From Hyphomicrobiales bacterium (GTDB lineage Bacteria; Pseudomonadota; Alphaproteobacteria; Rhizobiales; Aestuariivirgaceae): a stretch of DNA of 64,000 nt. The stretch is taken from NCBI GenBank assembly GCA_025359215.1, contig JANYHE010000049.1, positions 1 through 64,000 on the forward strand, read 5' to 3'. Positions within the stretch are counted from its first letter, which is position 1, and every line of letters starts with the position of its first letter. Below the pieces are notes generated by a model that was not told the origin of the DNA, ran no database searches, and saw only the letters and a list, made by a program, of their open reading frames with translations. Positions 17,496 to 25,159 of the stretch are shown here, in pieces. Both the position numbers and the translations under genes were made by a program.

Positions 17496-18431
17496 TTAAG
17501 TTTCAAGGCCCATAAAGGCATCGAATGCCGCAAAAAACTTAGATCTGATGGCATTGCTTTCCATCAAAATTTCATGTCGGGAGTCTTCAATGGTGAGCAA
17601 ACTAAACCCCGCCGTGTTTTCCACAAAGCGCCGCGTGTCAAAATTCGACACAACGCGGTCTTGCCCCGCCATAATAATCATTGTGGGGCAGCTGGGGCCT
17701 TGGGCTTTAGGCCATGTGTGTAAAGCGTCCAAACTCTGCATCACGGCGCGCAGCCAGCCATAAGTGGCACCGCCAACGCCAAGCTCAGGATGCGCTTCCA
17801 AAGTTGTCATATCACGATTCCACCGTGTGCGGTCAGAAGTGAGCGGGTTGTTCGGAAACTCGGAACGTTTCATGGGCCCACGCCCATAGCCCGGCAAATA
17901 TGAACCGCTCAGCCCTAATAGCTTTGCACCCAAAGTTAAAATCCGCACAAGCGGCAAAGGCCATTTGCCAAAATGCAAGCCCAACAGTGGAGCAGAAACA
18001 ACAGCACGCTTAAACCAGTTTTGATCACGCAAAGCTCTTAGCAAAATATTGCCGCCCGTCGAATGTGCCAAAGCATAAAATGGTTCAGGAAAATCCAAGC
18101 GCCGCGCCAAACCGATGATGGCTTCCAAATCGCGATCATAATTTTTGAAGCTTTTCACATAGCCGCGCATCGGGTCTGAAAGCAGCCGTTGAGAACCGCC
18201 CTGCCCCCGCCAATCAAAACTCACCACCGCAAAACCGCGCTTCACCATGTCATTGATTGTTTCGAAATAGCGTTCGATATATTCGGCTCGCCCATTGAGA
18301 ATAAACAAAGTGGCCTTGGCATGTGTTTGGCGAGCGCTGAACGCGCGCAAATGCAAGCCATCGGATGTGGTTACATCATGGCACAAGCCGCCTTCAGGCA
18401 GGCGGTTTTCAAGCGTCGGATAAAGCTTCAT
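17496..18431 (-). CDS. Alpha/beta hydrolase, lysophospholipase (PldB) type
   Basis: This is a serine hydrolase of the monoglyceride lipase / PldB group. ATG at 18431 gives MKLYPTLENRLPEGG, as in related rhizobial proteins, and 311 residues. A TTG at 18467 would add 12 residues. FILNGRAEYIERYFETINDM near 40-60 and FDWRGQGGSQR near 72 match the family. The nucleophile elbow is AHSTGG (Ser near 130). The acid is in MAGQDRVVSNFDTRR and the His in IEDSRHEILMES. The real substrate is unknown; lysophospholipid or monoacylglycerol is the family default. It lies 70 bases upstream of typA on the same strand. Confidence 0.85.
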   Translation of the reverse strand: MKLYPTLENRLPEGGLCHDVTTSDGLHLRAFSARQTHAKATLFILNGRAEYIERYFETINDMVKRGFAVVSFDWRGQGGSQRLLSDPMRGYVKSFKNYDRDLEAIIGLARRLDFPEPFYALAHSTGGNILLRALRDQNWFKRAVVSAPLLGLHFGKWPLPLVRILTLGAKLLGLSGSYLPGYGRGPMKRSEFPNNPLTSDRTRWNRDMTTLEAHPELGVGGATYGWLRAVMQSLDALHTWPKAQGPSCPTMIIMAGQDRVVSNFDTRRFVENTAGFSLLTIEDSRHEILMESNAIRSKFFAAFDAFMGLET

Positions 18432-18479
18432 AAACAGAGGTTTATAGCCGAACGCTAATGATAACAAGAGCAGCTACAG

Positions 18480-19079
18480 TTACAGCTTTTTAACCGCTGT
18501 CAATTCGCCGCTGGTTGAACTCACTTGAATTTCAAAATTATTGCCGCTGCGTGTGGCCCCATAAACATAGGTTATGCCAACACAGCTTTTCGTGGTCACA
18601 CCTGAAAATCCGTAGCCAGATACAATCGAAGCGCCCTTGGTGCAATCAATAGACTTGGCGGCCGTATCGTTCTTGAAACGCTTCTCGATGGACGTCACTT
18701 GCCCCGGTGCAGCTTTCTGCACAACGGGTGCCTTGCTGGGAGGTGCCGGAACAACGGCATCCGGCACAGCAGATTGTATTACAATTTTCTTCTTAGGTTT
18801 TTGCACACGCGGGCGATAAACCGGGGGCTCCACCTGCGGATCATAATAAGTTTGATCATATTGCTTCACACGCTTGTTGCGGTGCATTTGCTGCATGTAA
18901 AGATCATACTGTTCTTGGTTAAACTGATCCTGAGCATAGGCATCTTGTTCAGCAGGGATGTCACTATAAATGTCGCTGGAAGGAACATCTTGTTGCCACC
19001 AGAAAACGCGACGTGCCTCAGCTGGCGTTCCAGCCAAAACCAAGCCCACAACAGTCAGTCCCACCATTTGCTTTAACAT
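18480..19079 (-). CDS. Exported protein with a C-terminal domain shared with the neighbour at 19187
   Basis: I do not recognise a named family. The 199-residue protein has a signal peptide (MVGLTVVGLVLAGTPAEA) and a low-complexity middle rich in Tyr, Gln, Pro and Lys (residues about 45-125). A C-terminal domain from about 140 has two cysteines. Its pattern C-x3-G-x8-GF-x2-V-x4-C-x3-Y-x2-GA-R-G-x2-F-x-V matches the C-terminal part of the protein at 19187-19582. The domain is probably small, disulfide-bonded and periplasmic. Proline and basic runs in the middle suggest an envelope-spanning linker. The two paralogues lie 107 bases apart on the same strand. Confidence 0.75.
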   Translation of the reverse strand: MLKQMVGLTVVGLVLAGTPAEARRVFWWQQDVPSSDIYSDIPAEQDAYAQDQFNQEQYDLYMQQMHRNKRVKQYDQTYYDPQVEPPVYRPRVQKPKKKIVIQSAVPDAVVPAPPSKAPVVQKAAPGQVTSIEKRFKNDTAAKSIDCTKGASIVSGYGFSGVTTKSCVGITYVYGATRSGNNFEIQVSSTSGELTAVKKL

Positions 19080-19144
19080 ATCATCAGTCCCGAATTACCT
19101 GAACGCTGTTCTGCCCATAAATCATAGCAAAATAACGGCATGAT

Positions 19145-19175
19145 TGCGGCAGAGAGGCAATGTCCCTCTGCCGCA
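19145..19175 (-). terminator. Probable terminator of the small secreted-protein gene
   Basis: TGCGGCAGAG-N11-CTCTGCCGCA is a 10-bp perfect stem just after the stop of the gene at 19187. The T-rich stretch on the minus strand lies some bases further on (GTTATTTTG), so termination is likely but not certain. Confidence 0.55.
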
Positions 19176-19186
19176 CATAAACTATA

Positions 19187-19582
19187 TTAGTATGTCGGGC
19201 GCACCGAAATAATGTCGCCTGAATAGCTCACTTTAACGCGGAAGAATTCACCGCCGCGCATGGCTTTGTAACCATAGGTTGGAGCGCTGCAATCATAAGC
19301 GCGCACATTGCGAAAACCGGCTTCACGAACGGCATTGCGGCCTTCGTCACAGCTCACGCCATAATCAGCAACCGGTGCTTCGTAAACGGGTGCATAATCA
19401 TGGAAACGATGATGGCGATAGCGGGGCTCATACACGGGATAATCACCGGGGTAGCCGTAACCGGAGTCAAAGCCACCAAAGCCGAGACCAATGGAAACGC
19501 TCGTATCAGCCTTAGCGGCTGTTGAGGCAAATGAAACAACTGATGCAACCGCGGCAACAGCGATAAGGGATTTTACAAACAT
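19187..19582 (-). CDS. Small exported protein, paralogue of 18480-19079
   Basis: This is a 131-residue protein with a signal peptide (MFVKSLIAVAAVASVVSFASTAAKA). A Tyr/Gly/His-rich middle segment follows (GYGYPGDYPVYEPRYRHH). The C-terminal cysteine domain starts near VSCDEGRNAVREAGF and ends with GDIISVRPTY. ATG at 19582 is preceded by AGGAG; the upstream in-frame start at 19621 would put extra residues before a good signal peptide. The C-terminal half aligns with that of the neighbouring gene, with both cysteines and the GF, Y and F positions kept. The function is unknown; a periplasmic or surface structural role is possible. Confidence 0.78.
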   Translation of the reverse strand: MFVKSLIAVAAVASVVSFASTAAKADTSVSIGLGFGGFDSGYGYPGDYPVYEPRYRHHRFHDYAPVYEAPVADYGVSCDEGRNAVREAGFRNVRAYDCSAPTYGYKAMRGGEFFRVKVSYSGDIISVRPTY

Positions 19583-19708
19583 GACATTCTCCTGAATGTT
19601 GCGATCAGTGCCACCCACCAATCTTCTATGAACCTGTGTCTAGTCTTGCCAACTTGAACGAAACCGGAAGGCTTCGTTCATCTGGCGTTCATGTTCATTG
19701 CAAAAGCT

Positions 19709-19736
19709 CTTGAAAGCCAAAAAACCCTCCCTATCT
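19709..19736 (+). promoter_or_regulatory. Sigma-32 (RpoH) heat-shock promoter of hsp20
   Basis: CTTGAAA (19709-19715), a 14-base spacer and CCTATCT (19730-19736) closely match the alphaproteobacterial RpoH consensus (CTTGAAA-N11-15-CYTATNT). It lies about 68 bases before the hsp20 start, an appropriate position. Confidence 0.82.
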
Positions 19737-19803
19737 CTGCTGCTGTGGATGCCATTCTGGGTCCATGACGTAAAAGTCTGTATTGCTTGAAGGAGAATAT
19801 GAC

Positions 19804-20259
19804 ATGTTAGATTACGCACCACTTTATCGTTCATCGATTGGTTTTGACCGCTTGTTCCGCTTGCTGGACGAAGCTGCCTCTGTGGAAACCAATTCTTATC
19901 CGCCCTACAATATTGAGCGTTTGGGCGAAGATGAATATCGCATCACCATGGCGGTTGCTGGCTTTGGCCCCAATGATGTGAACATTGAAGCCAAGGGCAA
20001 CACCCTCACAGTCACCGGTAAGAAAGCTGATAAGCAAGGCAACACCACTGAAGTGCTGCACCAAGGCATTGCGGCGCGTGGTTTTGAACGCCGCTTCCAG
20101 CTTGCAGATCATGTGGAAGTGAAAGGTGCTGATATGGATAATGGCCTGCTTCACATTGCCTTGAAGCGTGAAGTGCCAGAAGCTTTAAAGCCCCGCCAAA
20201 TTCCAATTGGCAGTGGCGTGACCAAGCTGAAGTCTATTGAGACAACGAAAGCCGCTTAA
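19804..20259 (+). CDS. Small heat-shock protein Hsp20 (IbpA type)
   Basis: This is an ATP-independent holdase that binds unfolding proteins in the cytoplasm. The 151-residue protein has the alpha-crystallin domain from about 35 to 130: PPYNIERLGEDEYRITMAVAGFG, then NTLTVTGKKAD and the strand RGFERRFQLADHVEVKGADM with NGLLHIALKRE. The N-terminal DYAPLYRSSIGFDRLFRLLD and the C-terminal RQIPI (IxI-like motif) are typical of class A rhizobial IbpA. ATG at 19804 follows an AGGAG site; ORF extension to 19783 has none. An RpoH-type promoter precedes it. Confidence 0.95.
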   Translation: MLDYAPLYRSSIGFDRLFRLLDEAASVETNSYPPYNIERLGEDEYRITMAVAGFGPNDVNIEAKGNTLTVTGKKADKQGNTTEVLHQGIAARGFERRFQLADHVEVKGADMDNGLLHIALKREVPEALKPRQIPIGSGVTKLKSIETTKAA

Positions 20260-20266
20260 ATAAGCA

Positions 20267-20297
20267 GGGGCGCTGTTGCAAAGCAGCGCCCTATTTT
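20267..20297. terminator. Rho-independent terminator between hsp20 and the MFS gene
   Basis: GGGCGCTG-N8-CAGCGCCC forms an 8-bp stem followed by TATTTTAT on the plus strand. It ends hsp20 transcripts and touches the stop codon of the convergent MFS gene at 20291. Confidence 0.85.
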
Positions 20298-21439
20298 ATC
20301 AATGCCGCCTCAGCTTTTGAAAAGGTTGCGATGATAATGATCAACGCCATCGTCGACACCATCGCGGTCACCACAAACACGGAGCTTAGACCATAGCTTT
20401 GCGCAGCAGCACCTAATATCCACGGCAATGCCACGCGCGGTGTTCCGCCAACCATGGCAAAATATCCCATCGCTGCCGCTTTATGATCAGGCACAAGCCG
20501 CGCTGCCATTGCAAACAAACAGGGGAAAACCACCGAAAGCCCAATGCCCACCGCAGCAAAGGCAAACACGGAAATCATAAAGCCAGGCGCAACGCTTAAA
20601 ATTACAAATCCTAAAATACCAATCGATAAGCAAATCATCATCACCAACCGGTCACCAAATTTTGCTCTGATGCGATCACTGAATAGCCGCATCACACCAC
20701 TGCAAAGGCCATAAAACGCTAAGCCCAAGCCAGAGTAAGCTGCAAGACTTGGCGCAACTGAATTGAGCAATTGCCCTGCCCATTGCACGCACGCCACTTC
20801 GCTGGTCACGCCAAACCCGGCGGCCAACCCCAAAAATGTCAAAAGCCTATAGGGCAGTGGTTGAGAGCCAACCGTCTCCTCGCGCCGCACTACATTTCCA
20901 TGAGGAATATTCACGTACACCGCGCCATAGGCTAGCGCCAAAGGAATTGCCGTAAACAACGTGACAAACCATGGCGCCAGTCCCACTGAAACAAGACTGC
21001 TGATGATTGCAAATAGCCCCATCATCAATGAAGCGCTGCCATGATAGGCACTAAAGATTGAATGCTTAAACTTCTGTTCAATCGCGGCCCCTTCGGCATT
21101 CATGAACAGGTCCATGGTGCCCAAACTCATGCTGAAGAAAATTGCCGATAACACGAAACTTAAAGGCGAAAACGCGAGCTGCGCAAACACCAAAGCACAA
21201 AATGAAATTGGCAATATCCACAACAACACTGTGCGGTGATCCGCGTGTCGGTTGATGAAGCCACCAATCGCCATCATGGCAATGTTGGCCAACATGCCCA
21301 CAGCGCCAATCAACCCGAACAGCCAGAGTGAAAGGCCCGCATTTTTAATGATGACAGGAAAAGCCCCCACATTGGTTCCAACCATCGCACCAAAACCCGC
21401 AAAAGTCAGAAGAATGGCGCCGCGCTCACTAATCTTCAT
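20291..21439 (-). CDS. MFS transporter at the end of the galactonate operon
   Basis: This is a 382-residue, about 12-helix MFS carrier (for example FGLIGAVGMLANIAMMAIGGFINRHADHRTVLLW near 40-75 with the loop 2-3 motif). It begins 3 bases after the SDR stop and is the fourth gene of a dgoK-dgoA-SDR-MFS run, so it probably imports the sugar acid or sugar that feeds the pathway. It is not the classic DgoT (ACS family); its sequence resembles small sugar-efflux or fucose-like MFS proteins. Import of galactonate or galactose is therefore inference from context. Confidence 0.8.
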   Translation of the reverse strand: MKISERGAILLTFAGFGAMVGTNVGAFPVIIKNAGLSLWLFGLIGAVGMLANIAMMAIGGFINRHADHRTVLLWILPISFCALVFAQLAFSPLSFVLSAIFFSMSLGTMDLFMNAEGAAIEQKFKHSIFSAYHGSASLMMGLFAIISSLVSVGLAPWFVTLFTAIPLALAYGAVYVNIPHGNVVRREETVGSQPLPYRLLTFLGLAAGFGVTSEVACVQWAGQLLNSVAPSLAAYSGLGLAFYGLCSGVMRLFSDRIRAKFGDRLVMMICLSIGILGFVILSVAPGFMISVFAFAAVGIGLSVVFPCLFAMAARLVPDHKAAAMGYFAMVGGTPRVALPWILGAAAQSYGLSSVFVVTAMVSTMALIIIIATFSKAEAALIK

Positions 21440-21442
21440 TAA

Positions 21443-22183
21443 CTAGCCACGACCCACCAAAGGCATCTTAGTGGCCATCACCGTCATCGTGAGGACATTT
21501 GAGTCGAGCGGAAGCGAGGCCATGAACACCACTGACCGTGCTACATCTTCTACATCCATCGTGGGCTCTGGTTTCACGCTGCCATCAGCTTGCGGCACCC
21601 CGCCACTCATGCGCGCTGTCATAGCAGAAGCCGCATTGCCAATATCAATTTGGCCTGCTGCGATATTATATTTGCGACCATCAAGCGAAGTTGATTTGGT
21701 CAACCCCGTGATGGCATGTTTGGTCGCCGTGTAAGGCGCTGAATTGGGCCGTGGTGCATGCGCCGAAATTGAACCATTGTTGATAATGCGCCCGCCTTGG
21801 GGCTCTTGCGCCTTCATAATTTTAAATGCTTCCTGTGTGCACAAAAATGGCCCCGTGAGATTGACATTCACAACATTTTGCCACTGCTCAAGTGTAAGAT
21901 CTTCAAGCATCACAGTGCCGGGCGCTCCTGTGCCGGCATTGTTGAACAACACATCCAGCCGCCCGAATTTTTCCTTGGTGGCAGCAAATAATGCAACAAC
22001 TGATTTTGCATCGGCCACATCCGTTGAAACACACAGTGTCTCCCCGTCCAAAGTCTTCGCCACCTCTTGCAGCGCTTCCAAGCGTCGCCCCGCCAAAACC
22101 ACAGCAAAGCCCGCCTTGCTCAAAGCCGCCGCACACGCTTTACCAATGCCAGAGCCGGCACCTGTGACCATTGCAATTTTCAT
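21443..22183 (-). CDS. SDR-family NAD(P)-dependent oxidoreductase in the galactonate operon
   Basis: This is a classical short-chain dehydrogenase of 246 residues. [15 protein letters not shown] is the Rossmann nucleotide-binding motif, NNAGTG the NAG motif, INNGSIS holds the active-site Ser and PYTATK the Tyr-x3-Lys pair. ATG at 22183 is chosen because it starts [10 protein letters not shown] and follows a GAAGGAAA site; the ORF extension to 22231 lies inside dgoA. Its start overlaps the dgoA end. The position suggests a sugar or sugar-acid dehydrogenase that feeds 2-keto-3-deoxygalactonate formation, for example galactose dehydrogenation, but the substrate cannot be read from sequence. Confidence 0.85.
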   Translation of the reverse strand: MKIAMVTGAGSGIGKACAAALSKAGFAVVLAGRRLEALQEVAKTLDGETLCVSTDVADAKSVVALFAATKEKFGRLDVLFNNAGTGAPGTVMLEDLTLEQWQNVVNVNLTGPFLCTQEAFKIMKAQEPQGGRIINNGSISAHAPRPNSAPYTATKHAITGLTKSTSLDGRKYNIAAGQIDIGNAASAMTARMSGGVPQADGSVKPEPTMDVEDVARSVVFMASLPLDSNVLTMTVMATKMPLVGRG

Positions 22184-22184
22184 A

Positions 22185-22817
22185 TTATATTTCCTTCGCA
22201 ACCATCCAAGCTGAAACCAATTTGCCAGCACCTTCTTTCACCGCAGCAGCACTCATGCCGGGTTTGAAAATGCTAGAACCAATGCCAAAACCCGAAGCCC
22301 CAGCCACCAACCAATCACTCATATTATCAGGGGTCACACCACCCACGGCATAGATCTTCACGGCCTTTGGCAAGACCGCCTTCCACGCTTTAATCACAGC
22401 AGGACTGGCCGCCTCCGCTGGAAACAACTTGAGATGCGTGGCCCCGACCCTAATAGCCGAAAATGCTTCCGTGGGTGTGAACACACCGGGCAGAGGCACC
22501 ATGCCAAGTTCGACCGCCCGCGCGATCACTGATTCATTGCAATCGGGCGAAACTGAAATTTCACCACCCGATGCCTTTAACATATTCACATCTTGAAGGC
22601 TCAAAACTGTGCCAGCCCCCACAATCATGCGGCCTGCAAATGCTTTGGCTATTTTCTCGATGGAAAGAAATGGCTGCGGCGAATTCAGGGGCACTTCCAC
22701 CACGCGAACGCCTGCTTCATAAAGTGCGGTGGAAACATCCACCACTTCGTCAGGGGTCACACCCCGCAAAATTGCAACAATCCCGCATGCTTCTAAAGCT
22801 TCATCTAAAGTCATCAA
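22185..22817 (-). CDS. dgoA: 2-dehydro-3-deoxy-6-phosphogalactonate aldolase
   Basis: This class I aldolase splits KDPGal into pyruvate and glyceraldehyde 3-phosphate in the De Ley-Doudoroff pathway. The 210 residues form one TIM barrel. [15 protein letters not shown] near 11 carries the catalytic Glu region. [19 protein letters not shown] near 36 is typical of KDPGal rather than KDPG aldolase. The Schiff-base Lys is in [25 protein letters not shown] is the phosphate-binding loop. It overlaps dgoK by four bases (ATGA) and is followed by the SDR gene. Confidence 0.93.
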   Translation of the reverse strand: MMTLDEALEACGIVAILRGVTPDEVVDVSTALYEAGVRVVEVPLNSPQPFLSIEKIAKAFAGRMIVGAGTVLSLQDVNMLKASGGEISVSPDCNESVIARAVELGMVPLPGVFTPTEAFSAIRVGATHLKLFPAEAASPAVIKAWKAVLPKAVKIYAVGGVTPDNMSDWLVAGASGFGIGSSIFKPGMSAAAVKEGAGKLVSAWMVAKEI

Positions 22818-23707
22818 ATCACTCCTGCTTCATGCGCTATTGCGGCTTCACCTTTAGTCACAGCCAACGGATCACCCATCACGGCATCAAGCCCTGCATG
22901 GGTCATGGCCAGCACATATCGCGCTCCAATGCCTGCCGAGGCCAGAATCATATATTTAGCAGCCTTATCATTATTCAAAGTGGCATGAGCGATTTCTGTT
23001 CCAATCACAATGCCAGATAAGTAGGAGGCCAGTTGCTCTCCGCGCATATCATCAAACAACCCCAATGTTCGCGCCGAAAATATGGAATGCAAGAAACCAG
23101 AGGGATCCGCCAGCGCTTTATCAACGCCCTTCAGGAAAGCGCCTTCATCATCAGTATCAGACATCATTAATCGACCAAGAATAGACTGATTGCGAAGCAA
23201 GGCAAAAACTTCACCCGTCATATAAGATGAAAATCGAATGATTTTATTGTGAGCAACGTCAATCCATTTGCTGTGAGTGCCGGGAGCAACGAAGTGATGA
23301 GCACCGCTTTCCAGCGATCCAAAAACTTGCGTCTCTTCACCGCGCATCACATCGTGGCCAATCGAAGCGCTTTTATAATGCATGCCTGTAATGAAGTGGA
23401 TGGTGCGACCAGAAGCCGTGGTGTGCACTTTGATGTGCGAGGCCAAATCTGAAAGCCCGGCGGGGCATTCAGCATAAGCCAGTTCAATCCAACCCTGCCT
23501 GCTGGTAATCATACCCGATGCCACAACGGGTAAGGTTTTATCCCAGCCGCCAATATGGCTTTCCAGCACGGCTTCAAAACCTTGATCTTTAACCGCAAGA
23601 ATGCCTTCAGGGCTGGCGAATTGATCTTTCACCGCTCCATTGGCACCCACCAAATAAGCGCGGAATGATGTTGTGCCCCAATCCAGAGCAATAAAACTTT
23701 TATGCAT
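22814..23707 (-). CDS. dgoK: 2-dehydro-3-deoxygalactonokinase
   Basis: This kinase phosphorylates 2-keto-3-deoxygalactonate with ATP to give KDPGal, the substrate of dgoA. The 297-residue protein starts with FIALDWGTTSFRAYLV, the ASKHA-type phosphate-1 motif of DgoK. It contains ASGMITSRQGWIELAYAECPAG and the conserved FVAPGTHSKWIDV near residue 140. It is the first gene of the four-gene operon. No dehydratase, lactonase or regulator for the pathway lies in the window. Confidence 0.93.
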   Translation of the reverse strand: MHKSFIALDWGTTSFRAYLVGANGAVKDQFASPEGILAVKDQGFEAVLESHIGGWDKTLPVVASGMITSRQGWIELAYAECPAGLSDLASHIKVHTTASGRTIHFITGMHYKSASIGHDVMRGEETQVFGSLESGAHHFVAPGTHSKWIDVAHNKIIRFSSYMTGEVFALLRNQSILGRLMMSDTDDEGAFLKGVDKALADPSGFLHSIFSARTLGLFDDMRGEQLASYLSGIVIGTEIAHATLNNDKAAKYMILASAGIGARYVLAMTHAGLDAVMGDPLAVTKGEAAIAHEAGVI

Positions 23708-23732
23708 AAAACAGTTCCAGTAAAATCAAAGC

Positions 23733-23763
23733 GGCTCGCTAAAAGTCATACAATTAGCGAGCC
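23733..23763 (-). terminator. Terminator downstream of the GS-like gene
   Basis: GGCTCGCTAA-N11-TTAGCGAGCC is a 10-bp perfect stem just after the stop of the gene at 23777. On the minus strand it is followed by CGCTTTGATTTTACT. It separates the ligase/aminotransferase pair from dgoK. Confidence 0.72.
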
Positions 23764-23776
23764 TACCATCATTTGA

Positions 23777-25156
23777 CTAGACTGTTCGCAAATACCACTC
23801 GAAATCACGAATGGTGGGCTCAGCAAAGAACCTGTCGGCTTCCACTTCTTTGAGTGTTGCAAATGTATCGACAAACTCTTTGCCGAAATAATCCTTCAGA
23901 ATTGAAGCGCGGAAAAACGCATCAATCGCTTCAAACCAATTGCCCGGAATGTGCTTGGCGCGGCGCTCATAGCCATTGCCAGTGATTGGTGCACCCGGAT
24001 CAATTTTTTCAGTAATGCCATAATGCATGCCCGCCAAAATCGCACCCATCACCAGATAGGGATTGGCATCCGCACCTGATGGACGATGTTCAATGCGGCA
24101 GGAATTGGCATTGCCAGCAGGCACCCGCAACGCCACCGTGCGGTTGTTAATGCCCCAAGTTGCTGCAACCGGCGCATAAGACGAACGGCGGAAGCGGCGA
24201 TAGGAATTGGCGTTAGGAGCAAAAATCAACATGGATTCCGCCATGGTCACTTTCAACCCGCCAATCGCATTGAGAAGCAATTCATTCTGCGTTGGATCAT
24301 CAGCAGCAAATAAATTCTTGCCGTCTTCACCCTCTAAGCTCACGTGAATGTGCATTCCTGAACCAGTCCAATCGGCATAGGGCTTGGCCATAAATGTGGC
24401 GCACAGGCCATGCTTTTCGGCGGTCGCTTTGATCAAGCGCTTCAACATAATGCCCTCGTCACACGCATCTAAAATATCAGTGCGGTGCCGCAACACAATT
24501 TCCATCTGGCCGGGGCCATATTCCGAAATCAAAGTTTTGGCAGGCAAATCTTGAATTTCGCAGAAGGCATAAAGGTCTTTGAAGAACGGCGCAAAATCAT
24601 CTGTATCTTGCAAATGATAGGCTTGATGATGCTTCGGGCGATGCTCATTGATCAAAGCCTTTGGTGATACAGGAACACCTTCCAAAGCACTCTTGCGGTC
24701 CATCAAATAAAACTCAAGCTCAACAGCACCCACCGGGTTCATGCCCAACTCTTCTTTGAAGCGCTTCACAATGCGCTGCAATGCATTGCGCGGGTCAGCA
24801 TAATGCGGCGTGCCATCAAGATCATGCACGTGTCCGGTATATTGCGCCGTTGGTTCTTCAAGCCATGGCACACGCACAAATGTGCCGGGCACAGGCCACA
24901 GCACCATGTCGCGGTCACCTTCGTCAAACACAAGTCCCGTTTCGGGAACGTCCTGTCCGGTCACGTCTAAAACCAGTGCGGAGATTGGCAAGAACCGTCC
25001 ATCATTCCACGCCGGAACAACTTCATCGCGGCGCAGAACTTTGCCGCGGATTACACCGCACATATCAGTCCAGATCACCTGCACAGATACAATATCAAGA
25101 TTTGCCTCAAGAAATCTTTGCGCTTCGGCTCCAAGCTTTGGCGTTACGATTGGCAT
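23777..25156 (-). CDS. Glutamine-synthetase-like gamma-glutamyl amine ligase (PuuA type)
   Basis: This is a 459-residue GS-fold enzyme, likely ATP-dependent gamma-glutamylation of an amine such as putrescine or another polyamine. Metal- and substrate-site motifs are present: VELEFYLMD, EYGPGQMEI, GSGMHIHVSL, NSYRRFRRSSYAPV, NNRTVALRVP and RIEHRPSGADANPYL. The N-terminus QVIWTDMCGVIRGKVL is as in PuuA-like proteins. The adenylylation-site region of true GlnA is missing. The gene starts 3 bases after the aminotransferase stop, so the two form an operon. Real GlnA is unlikely; the amine substrate is unknown. Confidence 0.88.
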   Translation of the reverse strand: MPIVTPKLGAEAQRFLEANLDIVSVQVIWTDMCGVIRGKVLRRDEVVPAWNDGRFLPISALVLDVTGQDVPETGLVFDEGDRDMVLWPVPGTFVRVPWLEEPTAQYTGHVHDLDGTPHYADPRNALQRIVKRFKEELGMNPVGAVELEFYLMDRKSALEGVPVSPKALINEHRPKHHQAYHLQDTDDFAPFFKDLYAFCEIQDLPAKTLISEYGPGQMEIVLRHRTDILDACDEGIMLKRLIKATAEKHGLCATFMAKPYADWTGSGMHIHVSLEGEDGKNLFAADDPTQNELLLNAIGGLKVTMAESMLIFAPNANSYRRFRRSSYAPVAATWGINNRTVALRVPAGNANSCRIEHRPSGADANPYLVMGAILAGMHYGITEKIDPGAPITGNGYERRAKHIPGNWFEAIDAFFRASILKDYFGKEFVDTFATLKEVEADRFFAEPTIRDFEWYLRTV

Positions 25157-25159
25157 TTT

